Below are positions 50,557 through 58,924 of a DNA stretch of 64,000 nt, piece after piece. The stretch is from Amoebidium appalachense. Taxonomy: Eukaryota > Ichthyosporea. The notes beneath the pieces are model-generated. The model had not been told where the DNA came from. It was given only the letters and a program-made list of their open reading frames with translations, and searched no databases. The position numbers were made by a program, and so were the translations under genes. Position 1 is the first letter of the stretch. Every line of letters starts with the position of its first letter. Location: contig CAVNZM010000019.1 of the NCBI GenBank assembly GCA_963693365.1, positions 372,001 through 436,000 on the forward strand, written 5' to 3'.

Positions 50557-52632
50557 ATGAGCATAGCCCAACAAAATATCCAGCGCGAGCTGCATGCCCA
50601 GGCCCGTAATCAGCGCGATGTTATGGTTTTCGGGCAGCGCGACCTCCCAGGGCAGGCCCCTGATAATCAGCGCGGGGCGGGGCAGGGCCGTGTTCGGCGC
50701 GATCTCAATGTCATGTGGAACCCCCCGCAGTCTTCCGAGGAGACCCGCTATGACAGTGTTGCCCTGTGCAATGCCGGTGCGCCGACCTCTGTTCTTTCCC
50801 AAGACACAAACCTGGATGTTCGGGACTCCTGTACATTGGAGCACATGACCGTCCACGACCTGTGCACCATCGGGCCTGCTACGGACACGTTGCACATGCG
50901 CCTGGAAATAGGGGGGGAGGTGTTTTCGCAGGAGATCAAACTGGACCACGGCCCATATAACACCACTGAGCTTGTCAAGATGCTGGAGACTACATTGAAT
51001 CGCAGCAGGCCGTCTGCCAAAAACCTCGGCCTATCTGGCGTTGTTCCTACGATTGTTGGGCACGGCTATGCGCTGCGTGGGAGCGCCCTTGTAGGGAACG
51101 CGCCAATGTATGTACGCTATGACCTAGAAGGCCCCATGGCATTAGTTGCTCAGGTAAGGCGTATGCAGTACCAAGACCCGGGTGCTATTCTTGTCGTGGG
51201 CGGACTTGTTGGAGTGACCACAGACACCACCATACCCGAAAAATCGGCCGCGGCCGTTGTGTATCGCTTTACGCCACAAACACTTCCAGGTGTTGAACTG
51301 ATTGACGAACCGGGTTCGTCGCTGCTCATTTTTCCGGAGAAGGCATCGTATGGCCAAGCGCAGCCCCTTTACGAACCCGATGCCGTCCTCGATCCGACCA
51401 GTCTGGTCAAGGGCACGATTCCAAGCGGTGTTTATGAGTACGACTTCTTGTATGCACTGAAAGAAACCGAGCCTCTTCCTGACTCGGACTTTCAGCACCG
51501 GGACAAGTGGACGCTATGGCCAGCCCCAGTATGGCAGGCCTTGCAGGTGGCGCTGGCCATCTCCTCACGGGACGAAACCCTGGTATCAAGGGCTCTTTTC
51601 TACAGGGTCGAGTCTCAGGTTTTTATACGCGTCGTTGTCAGCCACACAAACTACGAACAGAACGGGGTCCTATTCGGTTCAAGAGAGGCTGACCCCTGTA
51701 TCAAAGCAAACTTCTTGGTTACCAACGTAGACGGCCTCGGTATTCCATTCAGCATCCCCACAGATATGCGGCCAAACCTGTTTGAACCGGACAAGTTCCC
51801 TTCATGGTTTTACCCCGACCCACTCGGCGACGCCGACGCGGAACAGTACCCATTGTATCACTTTTCTGTGCGGAGTGTCGACCAGCTTGCTGATGCCATT
51901 GTCAATGTCAATCCCCCACCACCCATTTCTCTGTCCGAGGCAAACCCTTGGGAGCGTCTCGACAGCTACGATCTGCTCATGATCGAGACCATAGAACTGG
52001 CCGCAGCATATCTACAGGTTTTCCCCCATGAGGTCGACCGCGGTGCCTGGCACAGACTCCTCTTCAACATCCAGAAGGACCCCCATAACTACGCCTACAT
52101 GTTGCGCGGACGCATTGTGATATCATCGAGACCCTTTTTTGCGTATTACAAAGCCAGCGCGAGGCTGTACTACGCGCTACAATGCAGCACCAGAAGCATC
52201 ACCTTCTCGTTCTCCGGCCCTGCTGCCCGGTCTCTGGGGCTGCAGAACAACGTGTGCAGCAAGGACCCCTCTGTCGATCGTCCTGTGCTCCTGGTCCCTC
52301 GCTGGGGGCAGCAGGGTACAATATCGCCTGGGCCGTTCGGGCACGCCACCAGCGTGCTGCTGGGAATCCCGTACACCCGTGACACACCGCCCAAGCGACT
52401 GTTTGTGCACCTGGACGTCAACAACACCCGGGTCAAGGGCAACGTGCGGGGGCTGCGCGCGCTGGCCGTGGTCCCGACACAGAAGGCGGTGAACGATGTG
52501 TACGAGCCCGTCATGCCGATCTACACGTCGTTGGTGGGCTGTGGTTCCATCAGCACCATCGGAGTGTCGATCGAGGACGAGCACGGCACGCCCATAACGG
52601 GGGAGTACACTGTCATGCTGCGGTTGAAATAA
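50557..52632 (+). CDS. Putative capsid protein (jelly-roll type, major capsid or penton-like)
   Basis: A 691-residue, beta-rich, mostly neutral protein; the largest in the core region. It shows two sections of strand-rich sequence separated by a middle linker. In the first, VMWNPPQSSEETRYDS and YNTTELVKMLETTLN recall the strand-then-helix element of jelly-roll capsid proteins of Bamfordvirae. The C-terminal section has RLFVHLDVNN, then YEPVMPIYTSLV, then ISTIGVSIEDEHGTPI and YTVMLRL, a pattern I associate with polinton/adenovirus-type capsid C-termini. Length and position next to packaging and late-transcription genes support a major structural protein, but homology is not certain. Stop overlaps an AATAAA signal. 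Confidence 0.6.
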   Translation: MSIAQQNIQRELHAQARNQRDVMVFGQRDLPGQAPDNQRGAGQGRVRRDLNVMWNPPQSSEETRYDSVALCNAGAPTSVLSQDTNLDVRDSCTLEHMTVHDLCTIGPATDTLHMRLEIGGEVFSQEIKLDHGPYNTTELVKMLETTLNRSRPSAKNLGLSGVVPTIVGHGYALRGSALVGNAPMYVRYDLEGPMALVAQVRRMQYQDPGAILVVGGLVGVTTDTTIPEKSAAAVVYRFTPQTLPGVELIDEPGSSLLIFPEKASYGQAQPLYEPDAVLDPTSLVKGTIPSGVYEYDFLYALKETEPLPDSDFQHRDKWTLWPAPVWQALQVALAISSRDETLVSRALFYRVESQVFIRVVVSHTNYEQNGVLFGSREADPCIKANFLVTNVDGLGIPFSIPTDMRPNLFEPDKFPSWFYPDPLGDADAEQYPLYHFSVRSVDQLADAIVNVNPPPPISLSEANPWERLDSYDLLMIETIELAAAYLQVFPHEVDRGAWHRLLFNIQKDPHNYAYMLRGRIVISSRPFFAYYKASARLYYALQCSTRSITFSFSGPAARSLGLQNNVCSKDPSVDRPVLLVPRWGQQGTISPGPFGHATSVLLGIPYTRDTPPKRLFVHLDVNNTRVKGNVRGLRALAVVPTQKAVNDVYEPVMPIYTSLVGCGSISTIGVSIEDEHGTPITGEYTVMLRLK

Positions 52633-52651
52633 AGTCTGTGCCCACGACTAA

Positions 52652-53611
52652 ATGATGCGCCTGTTGATATCGGCCATGCTGTATGCGTCCACGGCGCAGT
52701 GCAAGAGGTCGCAGTGCCCGGCCGGGTCCGCGCTCCTGTTCTATCGCACGTTCAAAAACGTCGCGGACGGACCCTACGCCGTCGAGTTGTTGCGCAAGGA
52801 CGTGCCCAACGTGACCATGGGGACCGGCGATGCCAGGAACATGATGGCACACCAGGGCAGCCTGCGCATGAAGCTCCCGGCCGGCTGTGTCGGCACCCAG
52901 GAGTGCTCGTTCCAGTGGAAGGTGGGCCTCGACCGGACTTTGGAGGCCATGTACGCATACAGCGTCAAGTTCGAAAGCACGTACGACTTTGCCAAGGGCG
53001 GCAAGCTGCCTGGGCTGTGCGGCAACACGTGCCCGACGGGCGGCCGCGACTCATCGATGGGCTTCAGCGCGCGCAACATGTGGCGCACGAACGGCGAGCT
53101 CGTGAGCTACCTGTACCTCCACGGCAGGAAGGAGAGAATGGGGCGGGATGTGGTGTGGATGAACGCCACGAGCGGCAAACCGCTGCGGCTGCCCACGGAC
53201 AGGTGGGTGTTCCTCTATTTCTGGGTGCGACTCAACACGATCGGCAAGAACGACGGGCGGCTGGTTGGCTTCTACAACGGCGAGGTCGCCGTCAACATCA
53301 AGATCGACTGGCGCAGGAGCGACGACGTGTTCATCGATACGTTCTACTTTTCCAACTTCTACGGCGGCGGGGACAGGAGCTGGGCGCCGGACAGGGACAT
53401 GTACATCCGGTTCAATGACCTCCAGGTGTGCACACGGGACGGATTTGGATGGCTGAAGCACTACCAGGCGCCCCCCGCAAGCAACACCACGGCGGCAGAG
53501 GAGGTCGGGAAGGACGTTGTGTCACAGACAGTGCCGGGCCTCCCGGGCCTCACGAAGCCAGCCCCCGCACGGCCATACGGGGCCTGCGTAATCCCCACCC
53601 CCCAGCCCTAG
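52652..53611 (+). CDS. Secreted polysaccharide lyase (PL14 alginate-lyase-like)
   Basis: A 319-residue protein. Residues 1-17 form a signal peptide (MMRLLISAMLYASTAQC). The core has SFQWKVG, then FESTYDFAKGGKLPGLCG (about 107-124), the most conserved stretch of the PL14 family known from chlorovirus and mollusc alginate/glucuronan lyases, followed by GFSARNMWRTNGELVSYLY, FYNGEVAVNI and a jelly-roll-type FIDTFYFSNFYGGG. A Pro-rich tail ends the protein. Predicted to cut uronic-acid polysaccharides by beta-elimination, so it may help entry or release through a host cell wall or mucilage. It follows the capsid gene by 19 bases. The active-site residues were not mapped. Confidence 0.82.
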   Translation: MMRLLISAMLYASTAQCKRSQCPAGSALLFYRTFKNVADGPYAVELLRKDVPNVTMGTGDARNMMAHQGSLRMKLPAGCVGTQECSFQWKVGLDRTLEAMYAYSVKFESTYDFAKGGKLPGLCGNTCPTGGRDSSMGFSARNMWRTNGELVSYLYLHGRKERMGRDVVWMNATSGKPLRLPTDRWVFLYFWVRLNTIGKNDGRLVGFYNGEVAVNIKIDWRRSDDVFIDTFYFSNFYGGGDRSWAPDRDMYIRFNDLQVCTRDGFGWLKHYQAPPASNTTAAEEVGKDVVSQTVPGLPGLTKPAPARPYGACVIPTPQP

Positions 53612-53612
53612 T

Positions 53613-54149
53613 TTAGTCGACGCGAAAAGGTTTGTACTTCTTGAATGCCGTGCTGCGCCCATTGACGTAAAGGGAGTCCGGCTGCCGCAGCACGACACCC
53701 TCGCCCCCCGCGCCGGTGATGCGACGGAACATCCTGTAGAGCTCGGCGCTGTTCTTAACACGTGTATGCCGAACCGCGCGAATAGTCTTTGCTTTGAGTC
53801 GCGACAGCGCCCTTATGCGTTTAGCAAACGAAACCCCCTTTGCCGGGAGGTCAAAGACCATAAAGCGCACCTTCGGCCACCATTTGTTTTGCATGTTTCG
53901 AACTATGCCGACAATCCGCGGCCGCGTCCCGTAGCCCGCAAACAGCTCGCCGTCAAGGACGCGTTTGGGAAACCCCCTCGTAAACCAGGTAGGGGCGGGG
54001 ATGCGTGTACCATGGCGAGTCCAAAGAGTGCGGCCGTCCCACACGCAGCGGAGGCCGTCGTACTTCTCCGACGCGTACCAACCTGCCATATCCTCCAACG
54101 GTCGGCTGTGTCTGTCTGTTCGCAGTCGGCGGCCCAGCATTGGCTTCAT
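53613..54149 (-). CDS. Minimal ATP-dependent DNA ligase
   Basis: A 178-residue nucleotidyltransferase with all adenylation motifs: I, SEKYDGLR with the lysine at about residue 29; III, LDGELF; IIIa, VRFMVFDL; IV, GEGVVLR; V, FKKYKPF. The C-terminal OB-fold domain of typical DNA ligases is absent; the protein ends right after motif V. Well-studied viral minimal ligases are near 300 residues with an OB fold, so this is unusually short. It may be an adenylation-only ligase working with a partner, or a truncated form. The ATG at 54149 follows the histone doublet stop by 13 bases on the same strand. Ends 2 bases from the lyase stop. Confidence 0.85.
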   Translation of the reverse strand: MKPMLGRRLRTDRHSRPLEDMAGWYASEKYDGLRCVWDGRTLWTRHGTRIPAPTWFTRGFPKRVLDGELFAGYGTRPRIVGIVRNMQNKWWPKVRFMVFDLPAKGVSFAKRIRALSRLKAKTIRAVRHTRVKNSAELYRMFRRITGAGGEGVVLRQPDSLYVNGRSTAFKKYKPFRVD

Positions 54150-54162
54150 CACTGACAGGGCG

Positions 54163-54879
54163 CTACAAAGCCGTGACTGTCCTGACCGAACGGCTGTGAA
54201 TGTGCTGTTCCAGCATGCGGCAAGTCTCTGTGAGTGCGGGATAGAAGGCGTCCTGAAGGTGCTCGGTCATTACACGTTTGCGGTTGGACTTTCGGCACAA
54301 TACAAGCGCTTCGGTAAGCACACACTCCGTGAACGACTGGATTATGCAGGCGCACGCGATTCCGCTGATAACACTGACCCGCCACTTCACGGTAGGGTCA
54401 AGGACCAGGAGGGTGTTCCGAAATCGTGACGGGGGGAACACCAGCTTACATCTACGTGTGATGGTGGTACGCGTACCGACCGAAAGGTTGTTGTCCTCGT
54501 AGAGTGCGAGGCTCTCCTGGATGCGCGACAACATCCCCCGCACCACACTGTCCGACAGGAACACGCGTGCGGCACCGACTACATGCCGAAGCTTCACGGT
54601 TACGTGGCGTGCGTCACCCAGCATGTGGACAATACACATTCCCAGTTTCTCCTGCAGGGCGGTCTGGAACATGTTGAGGTAGTCCAGCGCGTGCTTGTTT
54701 ATCGCCAGGGTCGACATGCGTTTCAGCAGGCGGTACGTGTAGGCATTGTAGGATTTGCACTTCTCCCGGGGAGAAAAAGACTCCGGGGACGGAAACGCGG
54801 TGTCGGGGTAGTAGCACGGTAGCACCTCGGGCAGGCAGTTCAGCACGCCGTTGTTCTGCGCAGGGCATGGTATCTCCAT
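54163..54879 (-). CDS. Viral histone doublet H2B-H2A
   Basis: A 238-residue protein with two histone folds. Residues about 44-127 match H2B in order and spacing: YTYRLLKRM, ALDYLNMFQTALQEKL, VTVKLRHVVGAARVFL, ending LYED where H2B has its C-terminal helix. Residues about 140-225 match H2A: CKLVFPPSRFRNTLL (H2A LQFPVGRVHRLL position), a helix with TECVLTEALVL, then NRKRVMTEHLQDAF (H2A KKTRIIPRHLQLA position). Fused H2B-H2A in this order is known from Marseilleviridae, where doublets build virion nucleosomes. No H4-H3 partner is visible in this window. The N-terminus lacks a long basic tail. Same strand as, and just upstream of, the DNA ligase. Confidence 0.85.
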   Translation of the reverse strand: MEIPCPAQNNGVLNCLPEVLPCYYPDTAFPSPESFSPREKCKSYNAYTYRLLKRMSTLAINKHALDYLNMFQTALQEKLGMCIVHMLGDARHVTVKLRHVVGAARVFLSDSVVRGMLSRIQESLALYEDNNLSVGTRTTITRRCKLVFPPSRFRNTLLVLDPTVKWRVSVISGIACACIIQSFTECVLTEALVLCRKSNRKRVMTEHLQDAFYPALTETCRMLEQHIHSRSVRTVTAL

Positions 54880-54945
54880 GTTGGTGCGAGAGATTTATTT
54901 GTGGCCCACGTTCACGCCTCAGCCACGCAATCCGCCCGCTATGTA

Positions 54946-55398
54946 ATGTTGTCAATGAGACTCTACGCCGCAGAGAGGGAGGGCTACACGAGGGACGTGC
55001 TTCGCACACGGACGTATGTGGACATCCCCGCCAACATTGTGGAAACACGGGACGATACATGCGCGAGGTACCCGCTGTGCACGCCCGAGACCATGGATGA
55101 GTGGCAGCAGTACAGATACTGTGGGGAGGGTGCTCATGAAACCGGCAGCCTTGCAATGGAGGTAGACATGTGGAGCGACATCCGCCGTCAGGAGGACCTA
55201 GTGAACACGATGTCGGCAAGGCTCGGTGGCCCGTTCATCAGGTATCCCGTACAGGAAAGCATCTGCTCCTTCGGTAGCCCGTCACCCGACACCCCGCGCT
55301 GGTTTGCCGACCGTATGGACAGGTACATCAACCTGCCGTCCGAAGCTCCGGTTGGTCTTTATGTCTCACACCCCGAGATGCAATTGATCTTTCTTTAG
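54946..55398 (+). CDS. Unknown protein divergent from histone doublet
   Basis: A 150-residue protein from the ATG at 54946 (MLSMRLYAAERE). The frame is open upstream to a GTG at 54901, but that would overlap the histone promoter. It has scattered aromatic and acidic residues (ETMDEWQQYRY, RWFADRMDRYI) and no clear motif. The 66 bases between it and the histone ATG must serve both directions. The end overlaps nothing; AATAAA follows near 55425. Function unknown. Confidence 0.6.
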   Translation: MLSMRLYAAEREGYTRDVLRTRTYVDIPANIVETRDDTCARYPLCTPETMDEWQQYRYCGEGAHETGSLAMEVDMWSDIRRQEDLVNTMSARLGGPFIRYPVQESICSFGSPSPDTPRWFADRMDRYINLPSEAPVGLYVSHPEMQLIFL

Positions 55399-55455
55399 CC
55401 TCCCCCGCCCGCAACCCAAAAACACGAATAAATATTTTCTATACCAAAAGGTAAA

Positions 55456-55872
55456 ATGGGTGAAACCAAGTCCAAGAAGAAGGTCGGTATCCGCAAGCAG
55501 TGGAAGCTCCTGTGCGAGTACGCCGTCGCCCACGACGGGGACATCGACAAGATGGGTCTTGACGACCCGCTCTTTGAAGGCGGACCCACAGTCGGACAGT
55601 TCCTGTTGCGCCACTACCTGAACCGCTGCATCGCTCCGTTCATGAAGGCCCAGGCTAAGGCCCAAAAAGCCGAGGCCGAGTCTGCCTCTGCTTCCAAGCC
55701 GCCCCCGCCCCCTCAGCAACCGAGGAAGCCGCCCCTGCCCCCCCCGACCAATGCGACACCCGACACCAGTGCGGAGAAGCGCCAGGCCCAGGCGGACCCG
55801 CCCGGAGCACCTAAAAAAAAGGCCCGCAAGATAGCACCGAAACCACCAGCTGGCATAGTGGTTCATGCGTAA
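55456..55872 (+). CDS. Lysine/proline-rich protein, possibly DNA-binding
   Basis: A 138-residue protein. The N-terminal 65 residues are a compact helical region (GIRKQWKLLCEYAVAHDGD, FLLRHYLNRCIAPFM); then come an Ala/Lys/Glu helix, a proline-rich hinge and a basic tail (PKKKARKIAPKPP). The composition resembles small virion DNA-binding proteins, but no family is recognised. It lies between the divergent unknown and the VLTF3-like gene, all on the + strand with short gaps. Confidence 0.6.
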   Translation: MGETKSKKKVGIRKQWKLLCEYAVAHDGDIDKMGLDDPLFEGGPTVGQFLLRHYLNRCIAPFMKAQAKAQKAEAESASASKPPPPPQQPRKPPLPPPTNATPDTSAEKRQAQADPPGAPKKKARKIAPKPPAGIVVHA

Positions 55873-55999
55873 TCGTGTGAGAAGCGCCCGGTGGGTGACC
55901 AAAACATCAATAAACAACCAAACCCAACATGCCGAATCCATACAAACACACCTTGCCCAAAGGGTATAAATAACCCTTTCGCACAGGGCAGTCCCCTCA

Positions 56000-56578
56000 A
56001 TGGCTCTCTACCCCGAGTACCCCAACCCAAGCCACATAGCCCCTCCTCTTCCCGACCAACGTGTATCACCGGGTACTGTGGTGTCCGTGAATCCCGTCAA
56101 CCTGACTCAAAGTGTGTGCCACTACTGCTGCCACCCGTTCACGGGGCCTCTGGTCGCAATACCAATACGATTCAAGGCGGAAAAGGAACTGTTTTATTGT
56201 ACACCCAACGTGTTTTGTTCTTTCGCGTGCGCCCGAGCGCATCTGAAGGTGATGCCTGGGTACGTCAAAGCCCGCGCCCCCTCTCTGCTGTCGATGATGT
56301 ATCGAAGAATGGGGGGCAGCTGGAAAACGTGGCCGAACCCCGCCCCTCCGCGGTCTGTGCTCAAGCTGTTTGGGGGCAACATGGACATCGAGGAGTTCCG
56401 TGCGGCGTCGCGGAAGGGGGCGCATGCCGTGCAGCTGTCGAGCTGCCCGTTCGTGCTGGAGGAGCTGTACGTCGTGTCCAGACACGCCATCAAGGAGGGG
56501 CCCAGGCGGCCCGCGCCGCTCCCCGCACCCCCACGACAGACGGAGGCCAGCATCATGGGGTTCCTGACGGCACGGTGA
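56000..56578 (+). CDS. VLTF3-like late transcription factor
   Basis: A 192-residue protein with the zinc-finger signature of the poxvirus late transcription factor 3 family shared across Nucleocytoviricota: SVCHYCCHPFTGPLVAIPI followed by VFCSFACARAHL. The paired C-x2-C/C and CSF-x-CA cysteines give a treble-clef-like site, and the hydrophobic IPIRF between them is typical. The usual family length is longer (about 250-400 residues), so this is a short version. Role: activation of late viral genes. A TATA-like tataaata near 55966 lies 34 bases before the ATG. It ends about 160 bases before the convergent gene. Confidence 0.85.
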   Translation: MALYPEYPNPSHIAPPLPDQRVSPGTVVSVNPVNLTQSVCHYCCHPFTGPLVAIPIRFKAEKELFYCTPNVFCSFACARAHLKVMPGYVKARAPSLLSMMYRRMGGSWKTWPNPAPPRSVLKLFGGNMDIEEFRAASRKGAHAVQLSSCPFVLEELYVVSRHAIKEGPRRPAPLPAPPRQTEASIMGFLTAR

Positions 56579-56740
56579 CGCAACTAAAAGGGGGACACGT
56601 CAAGCATCCCAACGGGATTGACCTTGATGAGACCCCAGTTGTGGTCGGACGGCACACTGATGTACCGTGGGTCTCGCCAGAAGCTGCACTGTCTTGGAAT
56701 CCACCTGTTTCTGGCTTTCACGCACGCCTTGTACCCACGC

Positions 56741-57253
56741 CTAGCTGAACGTCCCCATGGCTGTCTGCGTCTGGTCGCTCGAGGCATTTGTCTCTGGAAC
56801 AAATAAACCCAGTGGATTGACGCTTGGGGTTTCATAATGTGGCAGAATCCACGGGACCAGCAACCCCAACCCCTCCAGCGGCACAAACCCCCTCTTGAGA
56901 ACCAGCCCCGATCCCAGGATTACGTGCACGTGGTCGCCCCTCGCCAGCGTGTGTGCGATTTCGAGAAGCTTGACGGTATCGAGTTCAAAGGCGGTGCCCT
57001 CGAAGCGCTCGCTGACCCGCCGCAGCGCCTGGAGCGCTCGCACAAGCAGGTCGTCCCCGTTGAGGTGTAGGTGTATCACGGACGGGCTGTTGATGAACCG
57101 GTGGATCTCCCAGCGGTACACGGCGCTGCGGGCCATCTCGACGTACACGCGGCCTTCTAGGTGCGCCGGCAGACGGGTGGCACATCCATGACTCCGGTAG
57201 AAGGCGACGGCGGCCTGGTAGGCCAGCGAGGTCTCAGAAGAGCGGAGTGTCAT
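56741..57253 (-). CDS. Unknown protein overlapping coiled-coil gene
   Basis: A 170-residue protein from the ATG at 57253. It overlaps the end of the upstream coiled-coil gene by 20 bases in another frame, a compact arrangement. It has an alpha/beta pattern (AYQAAVAFYRSHGC, VYVEMARSAVYRWEIHRF, IHLHLNGDDLLVRAL, HVHVILGSGLVL) without known motif. The downstream end has an Asn/Ser/Gln-rich tail. Function unknown. Confidence 0.6.
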   Translation of the reverse strand: MTLRSSETSLAYQAAVAFYRSHGCATRLPAHLEGRVYVEMARSAVYRWEIHRFINSPSVIHLHLNGDDLLVRALQALRRVSERFEGTAFELDTVKLLEIAHTLARGDHVHVILGSGLVLKRGFVPLEGLGLLVPWILPHYETPSVNPLGLFVPETNASSDQTQTAMGTFS

Positions 57254-57794
57254 CACTGAGCTTGGTCAGCAGCTCCTTGTACTTTATACGCGACGGCGGC
57301 TGCGGCATGACCTTGGCGAGCTTGCTGTCGATGAGCGCCTCCAGCTGGCGGTCGCGCTCGCGCCTGCGCTGCTCGCGCTCCTCGCCCTGCTGGTCACGGC
57401 TGGCCTGCAGCGACGTGGCGTGCTTCTCGAGCATCTCGCGCTGCTGCCGCACCTGCTGCTCGAGGGCGGCGATGTGCTCGCGGGCCTTCTCGTACTCCTC
57501 GAGGCGCTTGTCGAGCTTCTCGTAGTTGGTGCGTGCCTGCTCCCAGTACTCGGCCTTCATCTTCTCCATGCGGTCGGCAAGCTCGGTTTTGGACACGATC
57601 TGCTGCTCCAGCTTCTCCTGCGTCTCCTTGACCCAGCGCTCCAGCTCCTTGTTGCGGCGGTCGTACGCCTCGAGGTCGGTGTTCTTCTGCAGGATGGCGC
57701 GGCGGTACTCCTCCTGGGCGGCCTTGAACTCCTCCTGTGCGGCCTCGAACTTCTTCTCCATCATCTTGGCGTCCAGTATAGCCCCGATGTCCAT
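57234..57794 (-). CDS. Long coiled-coil protein
   Basis: A 186-residue protein that is almost entirely an alpha-helical coiled coil (residues about 10-160), rich in Glu, Gln, Lys and Arg (KFEAAQEEFKAAQEEYRR; KEREQRRRERDRQ-like stretches). It ends with a short Pro and Leu segment. It lies directly downstream of the packaging ATPase (34 bases), so it may be structural or a packaging partner. No family can be named because of biased composition. Confidence 0.65.
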   Translation of the reverse strand: MDIGAILDAKMMEKKFEAAQEEFKAAQEEYRRAILQKNTDLEAYDRRNKELERWVKETQEKLEQQIVSKTELADRMEKMKAEYWEQARTNYEKLDKRLEEYEKAREHIAALEQQVRQQREMLEKHATSLQASRDQQGEEREQRRRERDRQLEALIDSKLAKVMPQPPSRIKYKELLTKLSDDTPLF

Positions 57795-57828
57795 TGGTAG
57801 AGGTCACAGAAAATAAAAGTGCACGTTT

Positions 57829-58557
57829 TCAATCCTCGTTGCCGTACGACTGGAACTTCCTGTCGCCCGCCCGGAAGCGGATGGACGGCTCGGCCCGCCA
57901 GTAGTAGAGCTTGTCCTCGGGGCGATTTGACTTGTGGGTGCGGTCCAGGACCAGGATGCCGTAGTTCTGGGTGTACTCGTTCAGCAGCTCGTTGAACTCC
58001 CTGAAGGACTCGATGAAGCCGAAGAAGCTCTCCCAGAGCTTCCGGCGCTCGAGCTGGCTGTCCTCGGCGAACACGAAGAGACAGTTGATGTTGTTGCGGT
58101 ACTCGGGCGGGATGCTCTTTGCGTACTGGATGCTCATGAGGTAGAACCAGTTGAAGTGGCGGCCGTTGAAGAAGATTTGGCGGATGGTGGGGTCGTTCTT
58201 GAGCTGCTTGTCGTAGATGACGTCCTCGGCAATGCAGAAGATGTTGGGGGAGGTGCGCTTGGTCCAGCCCTTGACCCTGTCCTTCTGGCGCTCATAGAGC
58301 TGGCGCAGCTCGGTGGGGCGGAACTCGTTGTAGATGAAGGCCTTGTTCAGGAAGCGGCCCCAGAACTGGTTGCCGTCCTCGGTGGCGCTCATGGCGATGC
58401 CGGCGCTCAGGTACTTGCGCTTGTGGTAGAGGACGTTGGCCATGGCGATGCTCTTGCCGCTGCCGCGGGGCCCGACAAAGACGCACACGGCCTCGGGGGG
58501 GATGGTGTTTGGGTAGAACGGCTGGAGCTTCATGTCTGCAGTAGGGGAAGAAATCAT
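57829..58557 (-). CDS. A32-type DNA packaging ATPase
   Basis: A 242-residue FtsK/HerA-superfamily ATPase. Walker A is FVGPRGSGKS (residues 27-36). The Walker B-like strand NIFCIAEDV ends in Glu-Asp (about 105-113). RHFNWFYLMSIQYAKSIPP corresponds to the conserved region after Walker B, with NINCLFVFAED next. Length matches the poxvirus A32/NCLDV packaging family. It pumps the genome into capsids. The ATG at 58557 (MISSPTADMKLQPF) is chosen since the upstream frame has no ATG and runs into a poly-G tract. The sequence cctactgcag just before ACATGAAG could also be a splice acceptor with a start two codons later. A partial duplicate lies at 58925-59151. Confidence 0.88.
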   Translation of the reverse strand: MISSPTADMKLQPFYPNTIPPEAVCVFVGPRGSGKSIAMANVLYHKRKYLSAGIAMSATEDGNQFWGRFLNKAFIYNEFRPTELRQLYERQKDRVKGWTKRTSPNIFCIAEDVIYDKQLKNDPTIRQIFFNGRHFNWFYLMSIQYAKSIPPEYRNNINCLFVFAEDSQLERRKLWESFFGFIESFREFNELLNEYTQNYGILVLDRTHKSNRPEDKLYYWRAEPSIRFRAGDRKFQSYGNED

Positions 58558-58924
58558 CTGGTCAGGGTTCCCGTGTATGTGGGGGGGGGGGGGGGGGTCA
58601 AAGCCCAAAAATCAGCACACTGGAGACCACAACCCCCACCCCCCAACCTACGCAAGTGTGGCCCTGGCCCCTCTGCCTATGCTGTCCACTGGACCGGCGG
58701 GAGCGAGAAAGGAACAAGACATGAGGGCAAAAGGGAGGGGGGACAAGCCGAAAAGGAAAGAGAAAACCGAGCACGGCGCCCCAGATCGAGGCGACGCCCC
58801 AGGAGAAGAAACGCAAGCAAACGGGGCGAGCCGGGCCCAGGGAACCTTTTTTTCTTTCTTCTCCTTTTTTTTGTCTCTTTTATTTTGAAAAGCTGTCAGC
58901 CTCCACACAAAGCACTTCTTGTTG
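58558..58924. other. Spacer between ATPase gene and its partial duplicate
   Basis: Begins with a G run (58578-58597), then low-complexity purine-rich sequence with no gene. It probably marks the join of a tandem duplication. Confidence 0.6.
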
